Origin: Epiperipatus broadwayi
Taxonomy: Eukaryota > Onychophora > Udeonychophora > Euonychophora > Peripatidae
NCBI GenBank assembly: GCA_028023455.1
Contig: JAQFVV010012441.1
Coordinates: forward strand, 4,215,911 to 4,279,910
Length of the DNA: 64,000 bases
Direction of reading: 5' to 3'
Shown: in pieces, positions 1 through 12,290 of the stretch
Numbering within the stretch: position 1 is the stretch's first letter
Layout: each line of letters opens with the position of its first letter
The notes under the pieces: model-generated
Database searches by the model: none
The model's input: the letters and a program-made list of their open reading frames with translations, nothing else
Told to the model about the DNA's origin: nothing
Translations under genes and position numbers: made by a program

Positions 1-852
1 AAAAACAGATAAAGATTTAATGTGCTTTCAGTTTCTTGACCTTAAAATAACTAGAAATCAATGCATGCTGGATTACTGTATGTCCATTAAACCAATAATA
101 AAAGGAGGTTATATTCCATATAAATCAAAAGTGCCAATGTCACACAAAATGGCAGGTTTGAAGTCCTTCTTATTTAGAAATAATAGTCTTTGCAAATATT
201 CATCAGATAAAGGCAAAAATATTGAAATATATTCAAATGAATTGTTAAATGTTGGCTGCAGTTATAATCACATATATACTGTTATTAGAGATTTTAATAC
301 AAAATATAAAAATAAAAATTTTAATAATAATATTGATTCTCCTGCTAATAAAAAAATATGGATATCAATCCCATATATTTCAAATAATCAAGCAAAGTTT
401 ATTAGGAAAATTTATAAAGATATATGTGATATTGCATTTTACACACCTCCTACATTAAACAAATTAATAAATAACTCCAAAGATAAAACCTCATTTATAA
501 ATAAAATTGTGTCATTTATAAATGGATATGTAGGTGTGGCAGTGTATATATAGGTGAATCTAGATGTATGCTGGAAAAAAGAACTAAAGAATACTTGCTA
601 TTATTAAAACGTGTTCAGAAATAGAAACAAAATTGCATAGTAGATAATAATATTTCAGTATCTATTTTTTACAACCATAATAAATCATGTATTTATGGTT
701 TTGACTTCAATTTTAACAGTGTAAAAATATTGCAAATTGAAAAAAATAACAAAATAAAAATAAAAGAAGCTATGATAATATACAAATATAAACATGACTT
801 AATTAACAGGCAAGCAGCAAATGTTAAGATCACAGAATTGTGGAAAGGTTAG
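1..852 (+). pseudogene. Penelope-like element, 3' part (RT tail plus GIY-YIG endonuclease), broken, runs off the left edge
   Basis: Frame 2 is open from the first bases to 553. It carries the end of a Penelope-type reverse transcriptase: FLDLKITR (nt ~32-55), then a KP...YIPYKS...HK block and an NIEIYSNELLN-like helix. An IPYI...F.RKIYKDI...PPTLNKL..NSKD linker of the kind that precedes the endonuclease comes next. The GIY-YIG core continues in frame 1 from nt 535 as CGSVYIGESRCMLEKRTKEY, so one frameshift lies at about 515-535. Frame 1 then has one in-frame TAG (622-624). Past it, a typical Penelope C-terminus follows with a KEAMIIY-like helix and a terminal W before TAG at 850-852. Family knowledge: these elements couple an RT related to telomerase with a GIY-YIG nickase. 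The element is inactive as read. The identification rests on motif order, not on a search. Confidence 0.82.
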
Positions 853-1860
853 CCTTTCAAAGCCTTAGTTGACAAAGATTACTGGGATAATCAAAAGCAC
901 TCCTAAGTTGATAAAATTTTTAATTATTTAGTTACTGTATTTACAAATATTCAGTTATATAATTACACCCACACACACACACATATCACATATATATATA
1001 TATATTGAAACAATAACTTTCCAAGCCCTTATCGTTTCACCATCAAACCTAATGACACCCTCATCTGTGCTAAGTTCAAACCTATTTAATGTTAACAAAT
1101 TTAAAATTAGCTCATGTCTGTCTAAACAGTATTATATATTTACATGCAAACCAACACTATAATTAGATAGAATTAGGAAAATTATAGCGTACTAAATTTA
1201 CTTAATATTTCTAAAAATGTTCATTATATTATTTAAGTTAAGAGTAAATAATTAATTTTGTTGTTTAATATTGTAAATTCATATGTGGATATATAATCTG
1301 TGGTATATAGAAGGAGGACATGATTTTAAAATATGTAAAAGCTGTTATCTAAAAATAATATTAAATGTTTCTTTAAAAATTGTTAAAAGATTTCTTGTTT
1401 TAAATATATTTGTGGGAAAAAGTTTCTCAAAAATATGTTTAAAAGTTATATCAAAATATGTTTGTAAGTTATTTTAAAAAAATATGTTAAAAAGGTTTAC
1501 GTTTTAAAAAAATGTTAAAAGGTTTTTAAATAAAAAGAGTTTCTATTATATGTAAGATTAAAAATAAAAGCTGGACAAGTAATTAAAAAGACTTTTGTTT
1601 GTAAACAAGTGTCATTAATGACCACACCTGGAATCAGTAAAAAGTAAAACTAGTTCAAAATTTATTAATTAAAATCTTCTTAGATAAGATTAAGTTATTT
1701 TAAAATCTAAATTGGACATTGTTTGCAACGAAAAATCTTAATTATAATAATAGCTTATGGAATGTTTCTAACATAAGTTATCTAAGATTTTAAAAATCTG
1801 GATTATAAATTGAAAAATATTTAATTAAATTTTGAGAAAAGCTATAAAGACTGTATTTTT
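853..1860. other. AT-rich non-coding stretch
   Basis: No gene is visible. There is a short CA run (about 967-982) followed by a TA run (about 991-1005). The 1283-1477 reading frame is a chance opening in A/T-rich sequence with no recognisable motif. Confidence 0.6.
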
Positions 1861-2165
1861 AACAAAGGAGAGAACAGCCATATTTTTAGGGAGAATTGCA
1901 GCCAGTCTTCGTGATTGTTAATGTTTAATATGTCCAGCTAAAAGTGAGCATTTTGTTGCTGTTACTCTGTGGGGAGAACGGGGGTTTCTCTCGTCGAAAT
2001 GCCTGAACCACCTTCATGGTGCTAGCAGAGATAAGCCTAACAGAAGGGGAAAGATTATGCCACCAGGCTCCCAGTCAAACTCACCAAACTTACAGCCAAG
2101 AACTTGCAGTCCAGATAAATAATACCGGTACCGTTTTCTTTTTCAAACCACAGAGCTCTGTGTGA
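1861..2165. other. GC-richer island 1, unassigned
   Basis: Composition rises clearly above the surrounding AT-rich DNA, with CpG-containing words such as GAACGGGGG and CTCGTCGAAATG. No frame stays open for a domain-sized stretch, and I see no splice-site pair that would define an exon. It could be part of an old repeat, an LTR or a host UTR. Confidence 0.35.
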
Positions 2166-2940
2166 ATTTCTATATAAGTTAGCTAACTCTCTCTTTAAAA
2201 TAATTATAAAACTAAATGTAACCAAAACTTAAATCCATTTAATACTTTAAATATGTAAATTGCTATCAAAATTTAGTGTTGTTAAAGTTTAAATAATCTG
2301 ACTATTTTTATTTTCCATTCACTTAAAAGTAAATTATCTAGTTTAAAGTTATATCACTGCAGTTGTGTCTATATTTCTTTGCTTATTTTAAATGCTTATT
2401 ATATTTTATATGCCAATATTTCAAAACAGTGGGCACTTAATTTCATGGTTTTTTTTTAAAGAAGATATTATTTGAAAATCTTTGTGTAATTTGTTTATAG
2501 TGTCAACTTTCTGCGCTGTTTCAAAATCCTATTTTTTTTTATTATTTAAATGATTTAACATGTGAAATGTGGCTCTTTTAATCAACCATTTAAAAACTTA
2601 ACTTTATAGTTTTATTAAGAATTAAATTTAGCCTTGATCGTATTTATAAGTATATTTGTCATTTAAGTTCTTAAGTCCATAGAAATATACTTTCCCTCTC
2701 TAAAGTATTTATTATCTATAAGTAACCTAATAGATTGAGCATGTCAAAGTACAGATGTATTAATATTCCCTTTAGTAGCATAGACATTTATTATTAGGCT
2801 ACACAAGAGTTGATCCCAATTTGATAGAGCTAACATGCTATTGTCTCGTATTTCATAGTATGAAATATACTATTCTTTGCTTGGCGGATATGATATATTT
2901 TATAAAATTATTCTCATTTTGCTGCTATATGTAACATACA
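2166..2940. other. AT-rich non-coding stretch
   Basis: Nothing recognisable beyond homopolymer T runs. Confidence 0.55.
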
Positions 2941-3275
2941 TATATTAAGGTGGAGCCACAGTGTTGCCAGCACATCTTATAGGGTAGAGCAGTAGTGAAG
3001 CCTGAGCCAAGGCCAGGTTAGCACGTAAGTCCCCTGCCATTCCTGAACACAATATTCCTTTTCACGCAGCATTGCGATCGGTTACAGGGTACTGGCGTTT
3101 GTCGCAAGAACCCTGAAGTTATTTCATCCATCTGCAGAGCAACCTTTCCTATTATTGTTTACCTGTGCCATAGCACATTGGTAAAATCTTATGCAGCCAA
3201 CTCTCCCACCTTTATATAGCACTTTCAGCATTGATCTGAAATTTTCTCTTGAAAGCCATGTTCGATCGATCATTA
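2941..3275. other. GC-richer island 2, unassigned
   Basis: This block of roughly half G+C (for example GCCTGAGCCAAGGCCAGG near 3000 and GTTACAGGGTACTGGCG near 3080) stands out against AT-rich flanks. All frames are closed at domain scale. It lies about 800 bases right of island 1 and 500 bases left of island 3, so the three may belong to one degraded element. Confidence 0.35.
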
Positions 3276-3764
3276 CTTGAGCTGGTTTATGCGCTCATTA
3301 TTAAGTCATATTGTATTTTTAGTAAATGAATTCATGATCAAGGTTCAATATAATTATTTATATAACAGCCACAAATTTAATAGGATTTGGCATAACTTGA
3401 TTTATAGACATAACATAGTGATTGATTATGTATTAATTGTAAAGCAATTCATAAGATTGGCACATGTTAAACCCATCTATGAAAATTGAATGATTACTTA
3501 TGTAAAGCTATTTTGAATTACCCAATGTTTGCGTACATTCTATGCTGAAATGCTATTGTAAATAAATGAAATATGGATAAAAGAATTGTAAATAAATGTA
3601 TAATTAGTTTAATGTATTTCTTTCTCTGTCTCGTTATTGATCTAATTCAATCCAATTCTAATTATTATTTATAGTCTATATATGTAAAACTATGCATTAA
3701 GTTAACTTAAATGAGTGATATATTTTAGACAATTAAGAAACATTCTTTTAATTATCAGAGTCTT
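3276..3764. other. AT-rich non-coding stretch
   Basis: Contains AATAAA-like words near 3560-3600. The 3277-3489 frame is hydrophobic and aromatic in composition with no motif, and I do not regard it as a gene. Confidence 0.5.
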
Positions 3765-3975
3765 ATTGCGCCTCCGTGACCTATGTCGGCCGTGAGGAAA
3801 GAGGTATACTACATGTAATTTCAAGGTGGTCATTTGTAGGGTCTTGAGTCTTGGAATCCTGGCTTATGAGTTGAAGTGTGGTCGGACTTGGGATGTCACA
3901 GCACTAGTCTGGTCAGCTTCGATCTCTTTTGCTTGGACTCTGAATTCTGTTACGCGAATGGACAGACTTGACTGT
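3765..3975. other. GC-richer island 3, unassigned
   Basis: Starts with TTATTGCGCCTCCGTGACC and stays relatively GC-rich until a TA run at about 3980. No coding potential or RNA-gene fold is evident. It may be the third piece of the same unidentified element as islands 1 and 2. Confidence 0.35.
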
Positions 3976-6017
3976 TACAATATATATATATATATATTTT
4001 GATGTGATAATAAGATAGACTATTTCCATCATCTATCATTAACTGTTGAATGTATAGAATACTCTCCTCTTTAATCCAAGATATAGTATTTATGCAGGAA
4101 TAAAAAGAATCCCTCTTATTCCTATGACTCAAATTCTTTTATATGAGCAAATAGTACGTTTTGAGAAGTATTATTCTCCACACTTTTTCAGGTGTTGATA
4201 GATAATGTAAATAGGCAAACATATTATAGCATCTAATAAACTATCATCACTAATCTTCAGGCAAACATATATATATATATTACTTCCTTTTTGCTGATTT
4301 TTTAAATGGTTTTTGCCTGCCATCAAAATCCATGCCTATATTCTTCATTATAGTCTTAAACTACATTAAGCTTTTTATCACTATTTATGCATGATTGCAC
4401 ATAACATATTTAAAAAAATCTTTAATTTGCCATTTAATATAGTAGGTAATATTTAAACACTAGTATATATACTTTAAACTAGATGTAATTAAGCGGATTT
4501 GAACCCAGACTTTCAAGCTATTTGATAATTATTACATCTTGGATAATTTCTTTTATTTTTTTAAAAATGGAACAATATAAATATTCTTAGGATCAGAATA
4601 TAATTTAATAAATTCATATAGTTGTATAAAATTCCAATATTTTTAAAAATAGTATACTTATAATTTTAAATATTCTCTAGATATCTCACTAGAGCTCAAA
4701 TTATTAAAATTATAAAGGGGGGTGTTTATTAATCTGAATATCTTTATCCAAATGCAGATGAATAAATAAAATGAAAATTATTAGAAAATAAATAAATAAA
4801 TAAAAAAACTCTTGTACTATTATTCAAAAAATGATTAAAATATCACTTCAAACTGTTCAAACATCAAAGCTATACTATAAGAGAATGTCATTTCTAAATT
4901 TAATAGGACGAATGCGCTATTTTTAGTTTTCTTTACTATTTTCAAAGATCTAAAATAATTGTAAATAGATGTTCGTGTCTTCTTTGCAATTTAAATCTTC
5001 CAATTATATTTAAGATCTCTTGCCAGACTTTAATTTATGTCTTTAAAGTTTTATATTGATATGTTCCAAATTTAATTTATTATTCCATTGAATAGAAAAT
5101 GCCAATTGTTTTCTTTTAATCACATCACTAATAATTTCATTTTCAGATAGTCAATCATATTATTTTATTTAAATGACTTCAAGAGTAGATTTCATGTATC
5201 CATAACACACTCCTCAAAAGAGTTTCATTTACCCGTAACATGACAATTCTAAAAGTCCACATTAGTAGTTTAATAGCTTTTGAAATTTAGTACCTATATT
5301 AATTGCTTCTAAATGTCTAGCACAAAGTTTTTTTGTGAGTATGATGAGAATGAGACTTTTTATACATCTATCATACTAATAGATTATTTGTCCAATAATA
5401 TATACTTCTAAATGTTTGCATAATATAAATTTCTTCTGTACCCTGACTTGTAATTATAATATTATTTGACATTGTTTTGATAACCTGCACAACCAAGTTT
5501 CTTTACAGTGGTGTTTTTTGCCTAGAAGGTTTTTGTGCTTGGTAAGCCATATGTTATGTAAACGTTAAATAACCGTACATGAATTTAACTTTATATCCCG
5601 TTATTATTGTTTTCAACAACTTTTAGCTAAAGTCTTTTATTAGAAACAGAATCTAATTTAAAAGGCTCCAAGAAGTAAAAACGAACGTTTAACTATTATT
5701 GATGCTATCAAGCAAGAAATAAAACTTTCTTTCTCAGAGTTGTTTAATGTAAAGTTAGAGCATGTGCAGTAGTAAAACGAGTTAGGCACCTTAGAAGCAT
5801 CCCAGTTTTAATTCTGTTAACAATTTACCCTCAAGATTGTCTTCTGTTCAGATCTTGAAGAGTTTGTATGAAATAAAATTTATACATTTCACATCTCTAT
5901 ATTTAAAAACAAAAGAGTTATAAATAGTCAGAATAAGAGTCATAGATCACATGACCCTATCTCTTAATCTTGTAAGTTATAAACAATGAGGATTGCCAAT
6001 TACTCTACAAGCTTTAT
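3976..6017. other. AT-rich non-coding stretch with small TA and AAAT microsatellites
   Basis: TA runs near 3980 and 4268, and an AAAT run near 4785-4803. No gene, fold or repeat family recognised. Confidence 0.55.
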
Positions 6018-6303
6018 GATAAATGCTTAGCCAGAGCCAGCACTTAAAATATCTCCATCAGGAACACTCTCAAACCCCTGACCATGGTTTCATGCTTTGG
6101 CACTCCTCAGAGAGGTGTCAGGGTAGGTTCAGACACTAGGTTTAAAAATACCAACCCAAAGCCAAGCACTTATCTAAAAGTTATCTATTGAGTGAAAAAT
6201 CTGAAATTTTCAGATATCTACATGTCTTTAAACCCAGCTATACAACTCAAATAGCTATATGGGGCTGATATATCTTCAGCCATACCATATATTAGTAGTC
6301 TTA
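6018..6303 (-). repeat. Dispersed repeat family 'R1', copy 1 (minus orientation)
   Basis: Read on the minus strand, this block matches 8348-8612 read on the plus strand. Shared words in the same order include TTTAAAGACATG, AACTTTTAGATAA, CTAGTGTC, CATATGG-like blocks and GCATTTATCATAA. Divergence is substantial, so both copies are old. It is probably a SINE or short DNA element; I see no clear tRNA head. Confidence 0.65.
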
Positions 6304-8260
6304 GCAATATAAAATTGCATAAGACTTATGGCAGAGACTCAAAACTTATAATAAAAGAGTTATAATATTTAACATTAATATTATCTCTGCTTAAAAATTT
6401 TACTACCACTATTGATTGTATAATCATTTTTATAATGTTGTGATTAATTGACTAGGCAAAACAACCTAGCTAAATTATGTGAGACAACTTTAGTTCACCT
6501 TTTCTATGTCCTTTTCGTTTTTCTATATTTCAAGCATTTGTAATCAATGAATACTTATAGAACTTTTAAACAATTCCTGAAATTAATTTCTGGTCTTGGT
6601 CTTTATCAGTGATGAGTATAGGATTGCACATACAAATAAATACACTGATCACTCTTTTACAATAGATAATACAGTAGTACAGTGATAGAATATATTATTA
6701 CTCTTATATATGCCATACAGTAAGTCTATAGTTAACACATCTATCTATTCACTATTAGTGAGTTAATCATATTTTCTACTCTTAAAAATATTGCAAGCTA
6801 GTGATATTATAAATACAATGACATTGTTTTTACAATGAAACAAATCAATGCAGCTAAAAGATGATACTGTAATACAAATTCAAAATATTGCTTTTGAGAT
6901 TTTTAAGGTTTGGATGGAGTATGATGTAATATTATATTTATAAGAAAAAAATGCTTTGTTTGAATAAGTATATATATTTATGTGAAGATGTTCATAGTGT
7001 GTTCCAATGATATGAATTCAAATCTAGTTCAGATAAATGTATTTTTCTTTAACATTAAGACCCAATAATAATCATCGCATTATTTGTATCTTACTCTTCT
7101 TAGACAGACGATAAAATAAGTTTGAGCAATCACTCAAATCTTCATCACTCTAAAATTGATAACACTTTTGAGTAGTGCTTTTCCACATTCAACCTCATTA
7201 CTAATTGACATCTAATCAGTTTTTCTTTAAAAACATGACCTTGAAAATAGTGTTATTTTGTCAAAACATTGGAAAATAATACATGGTTTAACTCAAAAAA
7301 TACTTTGTTTACATCATATAACCATGAAAACATATTATATATATATATATATTGCTGCTCTTCCAGAAAGACCAAAAAATCAAAATCAGTTGTATAAATA
7401 CTTAGTTTTGGAGATAAGATAATGCATTAAGAAAAACGAGACTAAACTTTCTAAAGTCTAAATTGGTATCTTTATTTTTGGATTTCTTAAGTATATCAAT
7501 GAAAGAATAATATTATATTACTTCCATCCAATGGAATTCATTCAATTATTGATTCAGTGAGGTGTAAGTAAGAAAGTCTTTATTTTTAGTAGGATAGCAA
7601 AATTGCATCAATAATGATAAAAGATTCAATTCAATGTTTTTCTTGGATATTTAATGAGTCTGTTAATAGAAACAAAAAAGGACTATGATCTTATGTGATT
7701 GAAAATAATGATATGGACTTGAAAATGTGCACAGTCTACTTTATTGAATGTTTACTCACAATAAATTGATTGGCTATTATAAACACTTGTTTAACACAAA
7801 AATTAATATTAGAAAAATTTGGTTGTTTCCAAACTCAAAACAATTGTATCTTAATAATCATCTTATAATTAGAAGTGTCATAACAGAATTCAGTTATAAA
7901 ACAATGAATATCGGTAGAGATATAGAATAGATAATCATTTAGTATATTTTTAAAATTAAAATAATTATTGCATAGCACAATATTCTCTGTTGATTGATAA
8001 CCTAACATTTATTATTTAGTAGCAATTGTTACTAAGTCTAACTTTTAATAGCTGCAGCATATTTCAATTACCAATTTGAATTTTCAAGATTTTCACATTA
8101 TCCTGATATATATAATTTGCTTAAGGAAAATCTCAAGGATATGAGTTAAGTCTAATTTGGTTCAAAAATAAGAATCCAATGCCACATGATTCTTGCAGTT
8201 TGGTATAGTATAGCAATCTATTTTCTCTACTACTTCACTGCCATATTGATAAATGAAAGC
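6304..8260. other. AT-rich non-coding stretch
   Basis: A TA run near 7335-7353. The frame at 7748-7930 has no motif. Nothing else recognisable. Confidence 0.55.
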
Positions 8261-8612
8261 TATATATAAGTCATGTGACATCTGACTTTTATTATTACTA
8301 TTATTATTTTGCTGTTGGGGCTTTGGCTAAATCAAATGGCTAAGCCTATTAGTATATGGAGTATCTGAATTAAGTTCAGGCCCATATGATTTTTTCAGTT
8401 GGAGAGCTGACTTTAAAGACATGCAGATGTCTAAAAGTTTCAGATCTTCTTCTTGACAATTAACTTTTAGATAAATGCTTAGCTTGAGTTAGTTTTTTGA
8501 ATCTAGTGTCCCAACTCCTCACTGAAGAGACCCGTAGGTTGAAACCGGTCTGGGGATGGGGACAATCTAAGATAAAGATGATTTGAATGCCTTCTCTTGT
8601 AGTAGCATTTAT
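8261..8612 (+). repeat. Dispersed repeat family 'R1', copy 2 (plus orientation) with a shared 40-bp leader
   Basis: Bases 8348-8612 are the inverted counterpart of 6018-6303. The leader at 8261-8301 (containing AGTCATGTGACATCTGAC followed by TTATTATTACTA) recurs at 12913-12954. That suggests the leader is either the edge of the R1 family or a separate short repeat. Confidence 0.6.
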
Positions 8613-10848
8613 CATAATAAAAAAAAAGCATGTTTAGAGCTCATTAGCATGCTTTTAATTTTACATATAAGGTTTAGTAATCAGTAGTTCCCAGATGAAA
8701 TTAGATTTCTAATTAAAAAATAATTAAATGTAGTTTTTAGATGTTTAACTACATTGGCTTCAGCTTTGGATTCTAAATTTCATTGATAAAAGAAAATAGA
8801 AGAAATCAATCTGAGGATGCAATTTAAATTGCACTATATATATAAGATTATATTAGAGTAAGACAAAGAGGAAACTGTTCTTGCTAAAAAAGATGAGTAA
8901 ATCTATTTTTAAATGCAATAAAAAGAAAAATTTTGACTAATTGTCTGACAATGATTTTACCATTTCTACCTTGACTAAAAGAAGTCATTTAGCATTCTTT
9001 GATTGGTTAAATATTATAACAATTGTGATGCTTCATAAGCAATCCAGGAGCTTAAAAAAGGTCATAACTAATGAAAAGATTCAAAAATGAAGATAGTCAT
9101 TTTAGATATTTTTGATAGCTGATAATTGTCAATCCAAGGACATGGAAAAATATATAATTATATTAAATCCACAGATGAAACTTTTTATATGATATTTAGC
9201 ATTAAATGAAGGAAATATTTTGAAGATCTTTTTAAATAGTCAAACAATAATTGAGGTGATTGCTTTTATTGATACATCACTTCTAATAACTAATTTATAT
9301 TTTGAGAAGATATTCAGACTAATTATGGTAAAACTGCTCTTTATAATTTCAAAATGTAAAAATAACAGATCTGCATGTGATTTATCAAGAATTTTTAGCT
9401 TTATAACTAATGAAACTTTTAAGAATGTCTAGATTCACAAAATTGGGTCATTTAATTTTAATCTTTTTTCTATTATTCCAGTTTATAAAAGAAAAAAATT
9501 AAGAAGACTGCCAAAATATCATATAACATCCAAAATTATTGCTATCTTCACAATAACAGTCTTAGATTAGTATTTGCGAGAGATTCAGTGAGGTTTTAGA
9601 GAATCATGAAGCAAATTTAAAACATTACCACGATAAAGAAAAAAGTTATTTATATTTTGCTTTTTTTTGACGCCATCAAATTATGTGCTTTAATTAATTA
9701 AGAAGAGTTGTGGAATTGCACAAAATTTCCTCTTGACACAGTTTTTACATGAAAGTATGATAAAATAGATTCTTAATGCTGGAGAAAATACATATATTTA
9801 AAATGATTGGCATTAAAACGAGAATTTTTAAGAATGAAAAAAAAAGCGGGAAAAGAGTTCTAATTTTGTGAAAATCGTTTTTGAAACAGTTTATAAGCAA
9901 TTTCGTAAAAGAGAATGGATTTAAATCTATTAAAAACAAAAACCATAAACTCATTTATTTGGTTTTAAGAATTATTGTTTTTTACTAAGATTTTAATATT
10001 CCTGCTAATATGTTTTGAATGCAGTTTATACAAATTTTTATTTAGTAATTATTATTAATTTTCATAAAACATTGGCATTTTATGGATCGGTGATGAAATA
10101 ATCTTCAGCCACATTAATATCCAATGGTTATAAGTTTTATAATGTGAAATAATTTCAATATCTTGATATATTTTTGTTATAAAAATAGATTGAAAGGGTG
10201 AAAAGCAATATATAATCCAATGTGATGCTCCTGTAATTAATAAAAGATACTAGAAATATAAGTATTTCAGTAAATTAATTACATGCAAAGATTATTATTC
10301 TACTAAAATTATAGACCAAAGGTGAGATATGGAATCATTATCATTGTAATAAAAATTCACTGAAATATTGTTGCTGCATAAATTTCGGAAAATCTTGATG
10401 GCATGTTCATAAGATTAATCAATATGTTCTTCATCTTGTTAGAAGTAATAATATTGAATAGGCAATGTAAGAACACATAACTAATTTTCTAAAGCTGTTT
10501 TAGATAAACAGAAAAATATTTACTGAGAGGAAAAAAGGCCATATTTAGAATAAAAAAATATCTCAGAAACATTAAAATTATGGAATATTGTCTCTTTTTA
10601 TTGACAAGATTTGACTGTGCAGAATATACTACAAATAGAAAATATTTTAAAATCATTCAAAAAAATTTGAGAGAAAAAAGTTAAAACATAATACCTTGTT
10701 ATGTCAAGTAAACAGATTAACACATTATCCATGCCGCATATTTAAATGCATTTAAATTTTTGTTCAACTTTTTTTTTTCTAGGAATAGATAAATTAACTA
10801 TCCTTATTTACAAATAATTGCTAATGATTATAATGATATATATATAAT
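8613..10848. other. AT-rich non-coding stretch
   Basis: No gene recognised. The frames at 9220-9432 and 9745-9954 are short, low in complexity and without motifs. Confidence 0.55.
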
Positions 10849-11280
10849 TAGCATAGCTTAATGTATATGCAATTAAAGAAACAAGGCTTCCTCATGGTAT
10901 GAACAAATAGCACTCCATATGTTATCAAGGATTAAAAAAGACGACCCACCTATTTAAACTTTTGCTGCTAGTAACCATATTCTTGCTAATAATATTGTAA
11001 ACTCAGGATGAGGTTAACATACCAGACAGTTGAAAATATAGCTTTAATAATTGTTAAACTAATAATCAATTACAGAAGGATGTAGACAGAATTTAACATT
11101 TAATATCCTTGTTTTAAAAATTAATTAAAAATGTATATTTGTGAACATTAAATTAGCATATCCTAATATATATGTATAAAAGGAGAAAACAAGTTTCTAA
11201 AGGTTATGAATAAATAACATTCTATCTGTCGGCAGGAATCAAGTATATAATAGACACCTATTTTTTAAACCTTTGGTGTT
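10849..11280 (+). repeat. Diverged direct duplication, units 10849-10970 and 11153-11280
   Basis: The two units share, in order, a TTAGCATA start, a TATATG block, an AAACAAG block, an ATGAA(C/T)AAAT stretch, a CAAG...TATA/GATTAAA stretch and a final CACCTATTT...AAAC(T/C)TTTG. Divergence is high and no coding is visible. Confidence 0.5.
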
Positions 11281-12082
11281 TATAAGTTTTTGACATTGTT
11301 ATACAAATGAACATGTTGAGAAATTCTCATTTAAGTTTACTTGTGTAATAGAATCAAGTCCAGCACTTTCTTTACAGCTCAGAATTTGTAAACTATGAAA
11401 AGAACATGGACCACTCTTAATCTGACAACTATAAAATCATTTGTCATTAAAGCAACAACAGGAAACGAAAGTTAAAGTAGTTTGGTATATTATAAATTCT
11501 GTAAATGCAATTAATATAAAAACCAATAACATTCCCCTTAGTAAATATTGGTTGTTTAATTCAATTGCATGATTTTAAACACATGTAAATATTCAAATTT
11601 ACTAAAATCTATGATCTCATTAATTCATCATTATATACAGTGGGGAATACCACTACTTTCTTGCTAATCTCCTATATCAGTTATGCTTTGACAAATATAC
11701 TTCATTTTGATAGCCTGGCTTAGACGTTAATAAATATTATATTTATATTTAATTTTGTTGCGGTAATTATTATCTACATATTTATGTGAAGTTTTCTTAT
11801 TCATGATATATATTGTAACCTAAAAAACAGAACAAAAGGTGAGAAAATACAAAAGAAGCATTACAATGATACCCACCACATTTGTCATTGATAATCCACC
11901 ATGTAATTCAAGGAACTGTGAGCTGAGGTTACATGCACAGGTATCATATGACATGGATTAAAAAATAAACAAATCCCAGAGTATGAGCTCTCTTGTACAC
12001 AATACCATGGCTAAATATAATTATTAAAATATAAGGTTTTTATATAATTCAAAATATTTTATCCTATTTGTTAAGATATCAT
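11281..12082. other. AT-rich non-coding stretch
   Basis: No recognisable feature. Confidence 0.5.
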
Positions 12083-12290
12083 GATCTCAAATATGTTCTA
12101 AGATATTGTATTTATCTTAAATATAAGTTCTTTTGTAAGTTTAAAATATCACATCTTATATTTTAAAATATTTTAATCTCAAATATGAATTCTTTTCAAA
12201 GGTTAAAATATCTTAATCTCAGGTTTTAAAAACATATTTATCTCAAATATAGGTTATTTTACAAATTTAGGATATCTTGATCTCAGGGTT
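12083..12290. repeat. Diverged minisatellite, about three units of 60-70 bp
   Basis: The unit is built from ATCTCAAATAT, then GTTCTTTTGTAAG or a close variant, then TTTAAAATATCTTAAT. It recurs three to four times with many substitutions. No function is suggested by the sequence. Confidence 0.6.

Noticed and set aside
1550-3975. LTR retrotransposon or solo LTR spanning the GC islands
   Set aside because: I found no matching direct repeats, no polypurine tract or primer-binding-site pair, and no pol fragment.
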